Assembly (NCBI GenBank): GCA_903858915.1
Contig: CAIOKL010000134.1
Location: 1-5,005 of the forward strand
DNA: 5,005 bases
Reading direction: 5' to 3'
Source of the DNA: an uncultured Alphaproteobacteria bacterium
GTDB taxonomy: Bacteria; Pseudomonadota; Alphaproteobacteria; Rickettsiales; UBA1997
Made by a program: the position numbers and the translations under genes. Position 1 is the stretch's first letter. Every line of letters starts with the position of its first letter. Below, piece by piece: positions 1 through 5,005 of this stretch. The notes below the pieces were generated by a model that saw nothing but the letters and a program-made list of their open reading frames with translations, ran no database searches and had not been told where the DNA came from.

Positions 1-203
1 CAAATCAATTTTAAAAATTACGCAAAATCTAAATCTATTTGTTTTAATAGTTTTAATCCACTAATTGCATTCCCTAATTGATCGATATTGACAATCTTGT
101 TGGATCTTAAAATTTGTTTAAAGTTTATTTTACGAAAACATCAATTTCAGCAACTTCAACTGATTTAAATTTTTTATTCCTTAAGCAATTTCATTAATAT
201 TGA
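1..203 (-). pseudogene. Eroded 3' remainder of the traI helicase (putative)
   Basis: This stretch follows the traI stop codon. It has no intact gene, but each minus frame holds a short protein-like run. First, 219-181 reads SRNQIININEIA then a stop, in a frame one base off traI; it resembles the 'TRN...NGE.A' segment that MobF helicases have straight after the 'GDKI' at which traI ends here. Second, 178-128 reads NKKFKSVEVAEIDVFVK in another frame. Third, 140-18 is open for 40 codons in the traI frame and ends LKLLKQIDLDFA before a stop at 20-18. That ending resembles the 'hIDyAYA' that precedes helicase motif VI, and it lies roughly 65 codons after GDK, close to where motif VI is expected. 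I infer a frameshifted, decaying traI tail. Alternatives are unrelated degraded DNA or chance reading frames in AT-rich sequence. No HxxQG motif VI is readable. Confidence 0.35.
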
Positions 204-2534
204 TTATTTGGTTGCGACTTGAATAATAATTTTATCGCCTTCGTGAAAAATTCTTTTTTCATTATTAAAAACTTCAAAATAATTTTTGCTAGCCTTACCC
301 CTGAGCTTGTTTGGATCAAATTGTAATTCTTGATTTTTTTTGTTTAGAATGGTTAATAAATTATTTTTAATATCAATATTAACAACTTCGCAATAATCAT
401 TTTTCTTAATGCCAATATAATCACGATTTTTAGCGAATAAAATTATATCGCCTTTTTGAAATCTATACGCTCTACTCTTCTCTGCTTCCGTAAGTTTTTT
501 ATTTTTTAAAATATCAAATTCCGCTGAAATAATTGCGGATTTATCAAGCCTTTCTTGATAAATTAAATTACTCACTAAGCCATTAATTTCATCTCTACTT
601 TGATTGGCTGGAGCTAAAATTATGGTTTGTTTTCGCTCTTCATTACTCAATTCCATAAATTTTTTTACCGCCATTTCGGTGACATTTTCACTTTGAAAAA
701 TATCATGTGAAATTGCATTGAAAGCTTTATCGATATCTCTTTTAATTGTTGCGTAAACGGCATTTTTTAGATCGGGATTTTTTTGACGAATTATTGTTTT
801 CATGTCAACAAAAGCCATTTGATTTCTTTGCATTTCATAAAATGGCACTCCCGCCTCAACTGAATCAAGCTGTCTTCTATCCCCAATTAAAACTAAACGA
901 AAATTTAATTCCGAGGCAATTTTCAATAAATTTCTCATTTGATTAGTTGAAATCATACTTGATTCATCGACGACGACAATTTTATTTTTGAATAATTCCT
1001 GCATTTCAAGCCTTCCGCGCTTTGTGCCTCTGCCCATTGCTACGCCATCATATTGCGATAAAAATCTTTGCAATGTCATTGAATTAATATTTGCCGAAGA
1101 ATTTAAATTTCTGGTGGCAATTCCAGTTGGCGATAAGCCAATCATTTCATATCCTCGACTTTGAGTAATTTTATTAACAACATCTAACATAAAAGTTTTG
1201 CCAACCCCTGCAAATCCTTGAATCCCGGTAATCATATCTTGATTTTGTAATATCAATTCGGCAGATTGTTTTTGTCCATCATTAAGATTTATTAAATTAT
1301 TTTGAACTTCTTTAAGATTTTTGATGATTGGAGAAAATTTGTTTTTTGTGGTGTTTAAAATCGTTATAATTTCATTTTCTTTAGCTAATAAATCCTTGGT
1401 TGTGTAAGTATTAATCGGCAAATCATCTCGTTGTTTTATTAATAAATTCTTATTTAAAATATTATGATCAATCACTTTGACTATATCCTCTAAACTCGCA
1501 TTTGATAAGGTGTCGTTCAAAGCATGATTGATTATTTCGCCACGAGAAAAAATGGTTTTTCTTTCACTTAAATGTTTGATGGCATATTCAACCGCCTGGT
1601 TCGAGAGCAATTCTTTATTTTGTGAAGATGTCGTAAATATTTCACGATTATTTAGAATTTTTTTATCATTAAAATTAAGATTTAATGAAGCAATTTTGTC
1701 TTGCCATTGAGGTTTTAGATTATGATTATACTCACTTACGACCTTATTATTTCTCGATTTTAAAGTTATTTTTTCTAATTCTTTTTGACTTGAATTAGCA
1801 TTGGCAATTTGCCGAATTTTTTTAGATCTCGAGCTAAATAAATCAATGATTTCTGGCGGAATTCCTTTAATTTCAAAATAACAATTCTGCCCTTTATGTT
1901 CAATTTCATAACCAATTTGTTTGATTGATTTTGCTAGGTAGGAGCGATATATCGCACCGATAATTTTTTTGTTATTATAAATCTCATCAAAATAAGCACT
2001 TCGCCAATTATTATTTTTATCTTTAACAATATTTGCCATAACAACATGGCTATGAAGTTGTGGATCAAGATCGCGAGATAATTCATGTTTAAAAACCGCG
2101 GAAATGCTTTTTTGACAATCTTCTATAAAAATCTTGTTAGCTTTTTTAACTCTTACTTTAAGAAAGTTTTTTTCAATTTCATCAAGAGTATCTTTAACCG
2201 CTTGGTTGTGTGCTTCGATTAATTTGTTATCTTCAAAAACCAAAGCCATAATTGAAACCGATTTCGGTGCTGAAAATGTTAAATCTCTTCCGGCATCGTG
2301 GATTAATTCACCTCCTTTCATTACGCCAATTATTTTGCCATTGGGCAATTTTCCTTCAAGAATTGCTTGAAATATTTTAGAATCAACATGCTCATCTAAT
2401 TTTAATTCTTGCGAGCCCTGCCCATGCCAAAAACTATATTTGAGATGGCTAGAATCATTGCCAGAATAATAATCATCTTTAGCGAAATATTGAGTAGTTT
2501 TAGAACTGTTTTTTATTTTAGTGATTGATAACAT
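204..2534 (-). CDS. traI: MobF conjugative relaxase-helicase TraI, C-terminally truncated
   Basis: Relaxase of the F TraI/R388 TrwC (MobF) family: it nicks one strand at oriT, stays covalently bound to the 5' end, and unwinds the DNA for transfer. Numbering is from the ATG at 2534 (776 aa). An in-frame TTG at 2540 is also possible, but MLSITKI matches the usual family N-terminus. The relaxase domain spans about 1-290. It has the candidate nucleophile Tyr16, followed by Phe17 where F TraI has a second Tyr, then Tyr22-Tyr23, the block DLTFSAPKSVS near 84-94, and a metal-binding triad His150, His161, His163 (PQLHSH). The SF1 helicase follows: Walker A GFAGVGKT (440-447), Walker B VVVDESS with Asp523-Glu524, motif III GDRRQL (551-556), and IIRQ near 581-584. 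The frame stops just after a second 'GDKI', so the last motifs (TRN..NG and HxxQG) are missing. TrwC has 966 aa and F TraI 1756. The relaxase could still nick, but helicase activity is doubtful. The gene starts 2 nt after its upstream neighbour with no clear Shine-Dalgarno, so translation is probably coupled. Confidence 0.9.
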   Translation of the reverse strand: MLSITKIKNSSKTTQYFAKDDYYSGNDSSHLKYSFWHGQGSQELKLDEHVDSKIFQAILEGKLPNGKIIGVMKGGELIHDAGRDLTFSAPKSVSIMALVFEDNKLIEAHNQAVKDTLDEIEKNFLKVRVKKANKIFIEDCQKSISAVFKHELSRDLDPQLHSHVVMANIVKDKNNNWRSAYFDEIYNNKKIIGAIYRSYLAKSIKQIGYEIEHKGQNCYFEIKGIPPEIIDLFSSRSKKIRQIANANSSQKELEKITLKSRNNKVVSEYNHNLKPQWQDKIASLNLNFNDKKILNNREIFTTSSQNKELLSNQAVEYAIKHLSERKTIFSRGEIINHALNDTLSNASLEDIVKVIDHNILNKNLLIKQRDDLPINTYTTKDLLAKENEIITILNTTKNKFSPIIKNLKEVQNNLINLNDGQKQSAELILQNQDMITGIQGFAGVGKTFMLDVVNKITQSRGYEMIGLSPTGIATRNLNSSANINSMTLQRFLSQYDGVAMGRGTKRGRLEMQELFKNKIVVVDESSMISTNQMRNLLKIASELNFRLVLIGDRRQLDSVEAGVPFYEMQRNQMAFVDMKTIIRQKNPDLKNAVYATIKRDIDKAFNAISHDIFQSENVTEMAVKKFMELSNEERKQTIILAPANQSRDEINGLVSNLIYQERLDKSAIISAEFDILKNKKLTEAEKSRAYRFQKGDIILFAKNRDYIGIKKNDYCEVVNIDIKNNLLTILNKKNQELQFDPNKLRGKASKNYFEVFNNEKRIFHEGDKIIIQVATK

Positions 2535-2536
2535 AA

Positions 2537-2845
2537 TCAAGAATTTTGGTTAGAATTTATTGCATTAATTTCTAAAATTTTTTTAACTTTTTGTTGAAAA
2601 TCATTATATTCTTCATCGTTAAATCGATGTTTAACAAATGTCTCGGCGAAGCCCGCACAGATACTCACCGCTTTAATTAAATTAAAATTATTTTCGTTTT
2701 TTTGCGGTGGCGAATTATTTTCATTTAACACTTTTTGACGGATAAATTGCGATATTGATTGATTGGCAAGAGAAGCATTATTTTTTATGATAATTAGTTC
2801 TTCATCACTAAATCTTATTGATATTGGTTTTTTGTTGTTGACCAT
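2537..2845 (-). CDS. Ribbon-helix-helix relaxosome accessory protein (putative)
   Basis: A 102-residue protein starting with ATG at 2845. The N-terminus has the ribbon-helix-helix pattern: a beta strand PISIRF (7-12), a first helix from about 13 to 24 (SDEELIIIKNNA), a turn, and a second helix NQSISQFIRQKVL (28-40). RHH proteins dimerise through the strand and contact operator or oriT DNA with it. After a polar Asn/Pro-rich linker (41-54), a second segment (55-92) looks helical and could mediate tetramerisation or partner binding. The position between traD and traI suggests a relaxosome role comparable to TraY of F, TrwA of R388 or MobC-type proteins: bending oriT, aiding TraI nicking and perhaps repressing the operon. 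The exact family is not recognised from sequence, so no symbol is given. It begins 14 nt after the traD stop, and its own TGA (2539-2537) lies 2 nt before the traI ATG, so it is almost certainly co-transcribed with both. An antitoxin-like RHH is the main alternative, but no toxin gene is adjacent. Confidence 0.75.
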   Translation of the reverse strand: MVNNKKPISIRFSDEELIIIKNNASLANQSISQFIRQKVLNENNSPPQKNENNFNLIKAVSICAGFAETFVKHRFNDEEYNDFQQKVKKILEINAINSNQNS

Positions 2846-2859
2846 AATTAAATAATAAA

Positions 2860-4881
2860 TTAATAAAATTCTTCCCTTTTAACTTTGTTGTTTAAAGTGT
2901 TATTAATCTGGGATTTTGGCTCTACTTGAGGTTCCGAGGGCTTTATGAAAACTTCACCCGTTTCTTTGTCATAATCATATTCATCACTAAAATTATTATT
3001 TTGATTATGATTTTTTTCATCTTCTGCGCTTTCAAATTCTATATCTTCAAATAAATCTTCATCTGGCTTTACTGGGCTTATTTTATCTTTAAAATTAGCA
3101 TTAAAATGTTGATGATCTGGCAAAATATTATCAATAAATCTTTCTGCAATTTTTGGACGATTTTTTATTTTAAAATCAATTTTACTAATCGGAAAATTTC
3201 CCGCAAATTTAAGATATGCTTCCAATGATTTCATATACATAATTTGTGATGAAATAACAATTCGTTTCTGCGATTTATGATTATTTAAACTTACTCCGTC
3301 CCTGATTTCATTGGCTCCATATGAGATTCCTTCTTTAACTTCTTCAATTTCTTGATGACCTAAATTTTGTGAACAATATTCTGCAGTTTCATCATCGGCG
3401 CCGGCAAAAAATAATTTATTTCTACACAGCGAAGTGATAGTATCAGTTTTATCTTTGCCATAAATTGATTTTAATTGTGATATTGAATGTAAAGATAAAA
3501 TAAACGCTCCTCCAAATTGCCTACTTTGAGCAAGTCCATCAAGGAGCGAAGGCATTTGTTGCAAAGAACCAATTTCGTCTAAAATTATCCACACGCGCCT
3601 TTTATTCGCTTTAGAATAATTATTTTGTTCTAAACTTAACAAAGCTTTTATGGCGATATCTATCCAAGTTGATATAAGTGGCTGTAGGCTGTCATGCTGA
3701 TCGCTTCTTGATGAAATAAACAGAAAACTATCATTATTTTCTAATTCAATCCAATTTCTGATTGAAAAATTATCGTCCAAATTATCATCTTTTAAATATT
3801 TAAGTGATGATAAATAAGCTGATAAAATCGCTAAAATACTTAACGAAGTTTTCTCCGATTCGGCATTAATCAAAGAAGTCGCCGAAGTTGATGATAAAAA
3901 ATCCGCTAAAATTTTAAAATTTGATTTGAGTAATAATTGTAAAAATTTTTTATTGGAAGGATTTTCTTTTGTTTGATTTTTAAGTTTTTGAGCAAAAACG
4001 CTAAAAACCCTACGAGCTGAATCATTCCAAAATGGTCCCGAACTATCTTTTTTTTCAGGAATCAAAGCGGAAGCAATATAATCATAATCGCTTTCTTTTC
4101 TGATTTCATTATAAAATGACCAAGATTTTGATCTTTGATCCAGAGGATTTAAAATAACATCTTTTTGGGCTTGATAATAATTGGCGGTGTAAGTTCCCAT
4201 TTTATCATAAATTATCGCTCTATCGCCATTTTGACGAATTTGATCCAATAAATCTAAAATGGCATTGGTTTTGCCCGTTCCAGTGCTTCCCAGAATTATA
4301 GTATGAAGAAATTCTACATCATTAGGAAGCGGAATTGAAGAAATTGAATAATTTCTAGAAAATAAAAAACTAAATTTAAAACTTCTTAAATTTTGTCCAA
4401 AATTAAATCTTTTAGTGATTTTTTTTAATTGATTTGAAGAGACAATTTTCCCGCCTCTAATAAATTTTTCTTTTGTTAATTTTTTTCCTTTAATGGCAAA
4501 GGAAATTACTAAAATTATTATTAAAAATATTCCAAACAAAAAAGAGTTCACAAACCCATTTTCAATGGTTTGCAAAAGATTTTTTTCAAGTAAAATAAGA
4601 TTGGGATTGGTGCTTACAATTTTCGCCTTAAGATCATAAATATTTTTATATCTTCCCACAAAATGAATATTGTAATTTTCAAAACCACAAAATACCAAAA
4701 TCCTTGAAAATTGTAAAATAAATAACTCTTTAAATGCGAATAAATCATATTTTCTAAACAAATTAATTAGGTTAATAATGATCGTTGAAAACAATAACAT
4801 TTTCCAAATTGTTAAAAATAATTGAATAACCATTCTTAACGAGTGAATACTGGTTTGCCCGCCTCTAACAAGATTTTTCAT
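2860..4881 (-). CDS. traD: Type IV coupling protein TraD (conjugative DNA-pumping ATPase)
   Basis: Inner-membrane hexameric ATPase that links the relaxosome to the type IV secretion channel and drives DNA export. Numbering is from ATG 4881 (673 aa). A TTG at 4893 would add four residues, but MKNLVRGGQ parallels the MTQGGQ-type start of F TraD. Two hydrophobic segments, about 17-42 and 111-130, flank a roughly 70-residue loop, presumably periplasmic, as in TraD/VirD4 proteins. The soluble domain has Walker A GSTGTGKT (198-205), the region GPFWNDSARRVF (282-293) typical of coupling proteins, and Walker B VWIILDE with Asp435-Glu436 (430-436), followed by SLQQMPSLLDGLAQSRQFGG, a very characteristic coupling-protein stretch. 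The tail after about 600 is acidic and low in complexity (DEDLFEDIEFESAEDE), comparable in place to the F TraD tail that contacts the relaxosome. Length is close to F TraD (717 aa), and no frameshift or missing motif is seen. It is the first gene of the operon here, 46 nt from a divergent neighbour, so a promoter probably lies in that gap. Confidence 0.95.
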   Translation of the reverse strand: MKNLVRGGQTSIHSLRMVIQLFLTIWKMLLFSTIIINLINLFRKYDLFAFKELFILQFSRILVFCGFENYNIHFVGRYKNIYDLKAKIVSTNPNLILLEKNLLQTIENGFVNSFLFGIFLIIILVISFAIKGKKLTKEKFIRGGKIVSSNQLKKITKRFNFGQNLRSFKFSFLFSRNYSISSIPLPNDVEFLHTIILGSTGTGKTNAILDLLDQIRQNGDRAIIYDKMGTYTANYYQAQKDVILNPLDQRSKSWSFYNEIRKESDYDYIASALIPEKKDSSGPFWNDSARRVFSVFAQKLKNQTKENPSNKKFLQLLLKSNFKILADFLSSTSATSLINAESEKTSLSILAILSAYLSSLKYLKDDNLDDNFSIRNWIELENNDSFLFISSRSDQHDSLQPLISTWIDIAIKALLSLEQNNYSKANKRRVWIILDEIGSLQQMPSLLDGLAQSRQFGGAFILSLHSISQLKSIYGKDKTDTITSLCRNKLFFAGADDETAEYCSQNLGHQEIEEVKEGISYGANEIRDGVSLNNHKSQKRIVISSQIMYMKSLEAYLKFAGNFPISKIDFKIKNRPKIAERFIDNILPDHQHFNANFKDKISPVKPDEDLFEDIEFESAEDEKNHNQNNNFSDEYDYDKETGEVFIKPSEPQVEPKSQINNTLNNKVKREEFY

Positions 4882-4927
4882 TGATTTATTCAATTTTTAT
4901 GTTAAATTAAAAAGAAAATTAAAATTT
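4882..4927. promoter_or_regulatory. Divergent intergenic region, candidate promoters
   Basis: Forty-six AT-rich bases between the divergent traD and ccmE-like starts. If both genes are expressed from here, promoters for both must lie in or next to this gap. On the plus strand, TTGATT (4881-4886) and TAAATT (4903-4908) are 16 bases apart and each match the sigma-70 consensus at 4 of 6 positions. On the minus strand, a TTTAAT box lies in the gap about 18 bases after a weak TTGTTC that falls inside the ccmE-like coding start. Such matches are common by chance at this base composition. Neither start has a strong Shine-Dalgarno; an A-rich AAAGAAAA precedes the plus-strand ATG. No clear operator palindrome is visible. 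Confidence 0.3.
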
Positions 4928-5005
4928 ATGAACAAGCCCAAAAATAAACGACAATTAATGCTCTCAATAATATGTTTTTCCATTTTTGGATTATCAATTT
5001 TATTG
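4928..5005 (+). CDS. ccmE: N-terminus of a membrane-anchored protein, probably CcmE (partial)
   Basis: An ATG at 4928 opens 26 codons without a stop, running off the window end. The product begins MNKPKNKRQLMLSIICFSIF and continues hydrophobic: a strongly basic head (five Lys/Arg in the first eight residues) followed by a membrane segment from about residue 10. This is the start of an N-in, C-out anchored protein. The pattern, with an R/K-rich head, a short I/L/C/F-rich anchor and G-[LI]-S-I-L, is very like CcmE, the periplasmic heme chaperone of cytochrome c maturation system I, as I recall it from Rickettsia. The heme-binding His and the OB-fold lie beyond the window, so the assignment rests on the N-terminus alone. 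Any small lipid-free anchored or secreted protein is a possible alternative. It is transcribed away from the tra operon and is probably not part of the mobile element. Confidence 0.5.
   Translation, partial: MNKPKNKRQLMLSIICFSIFGLSILL

Noticed and set aside
1..25. Small AT palindrome (AATTTTAAAAATT) as a terminator after traI
   Set aside because: It is very short, has no G/C in the stem and lies almost 200 bases after the traI stop; such sequences are frequent at this base composition.
746..946. Plus-strand open frame of 66 codons inside traI
   Set aside because: It lies antisense to the conserved helicase region of traI, its product resembles no known protein, and there is no ribosome-binding site; it is a by-product of the minus-strand coding.
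1528..1710. Plus-strand open frame of 60 codons inside traI
   Set aside because: It is antisense to the traI linker between relaxase and helicase, with no supporting motif or start signal.
2134..2370. Plus-strand open frame of 78 codons inside traI
   Set aside because: It is antisense to the conserved relaxase block (DLTFSAPKSVS region); the codons are explained fully by traI.
2535..2540. TTG at 2540 as the traI start, overlapping the RHH stop as TTGA
   Set aside because: The ATG at 2534 gives the standard MobF N-terminus and puts Tyr16 at the same number as in F TraI; the TTG would only add two residues.
2846..2859. Possible oriT or operator in the 14-nt gap between traD and the RHH gene
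   Set aside because: The gap is only T/A run sequence with no inverted repeat, and it is too short to hold a MobF nic site with its flanking repeats.
4882..4893. TTG at 4893 as the traD start
   Set aside because: The ATG at 4881 is in frame four codons later and yields an N-terminus like that of F TraD; neither start has a strong Shine-Dalgarno, so ATG is preferred.

Overview
The window is AT-rich (well under 35% G+C by eye). It carries a compact minus-strand conjugation DNA-processing operon that abuts the start of a divergent plus-strand gene which looks like ccmE. Low G+C, an F-type traD/traI pair and a CcmE-like N-terminus together suggest an alphaproteobacterium of the Rickettsiales type, i.e. 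an obligate intracellular bacterium whose genome carries integrated, decaying conjugative elements. This taxonomic placement is an inference from gene content and composition; no marker gene confirms it.

Layout, in transcription order on the minus strand. A TraD-like type IV coupling ATPase (2860-4881) has two N-terminal membrane segments, intact Walker A and B motifs and an acidic C-terminal tail. After 14 nt comes a 102-residue ribbon-helix-helix protein (2537-2845), probably the accessory DNA-binding protein of the relaxosome. After 2 nt comes a MobF (TraI/TrwC) relaxase-helicase (204-2534). Its relaxase domain has the expected tyrosines and three-histidine metal site, and its helicase has motifs I to III. 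The reading frame stops inside the C-terminal RecA-like domain, before the last helicase motif. The remaining 203 bases (1-203) hold short stretches in all three minus frames that look like the eroded rest of the same gene.

To the right, 46 non-coding bases (4882-4927) separate traD from a plus-strand reading frame (4928-5005, cut by the window edge). This begins with a basic head and a hydrophobic anchor, as in the heme chaperone CcmE.

Working together, the three tra genes would recognise and nick an origin of transfer (RHH protein plus relaxase), unwind the strand (helicase) and hand the relaxase-DNA complex to a type IV secretion channel (TraD). No mating-pair-formation gene and no recognisable oriT lie in the window. 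With the relaxase truncated and a probable housekeeping gene immediately next door, the simplest reading is a chromosomally integrated element, or a fragment of one, that is losing function. I found no RNA gene, CRISPR array, insertion sequence or convincing intrinsic terminator.
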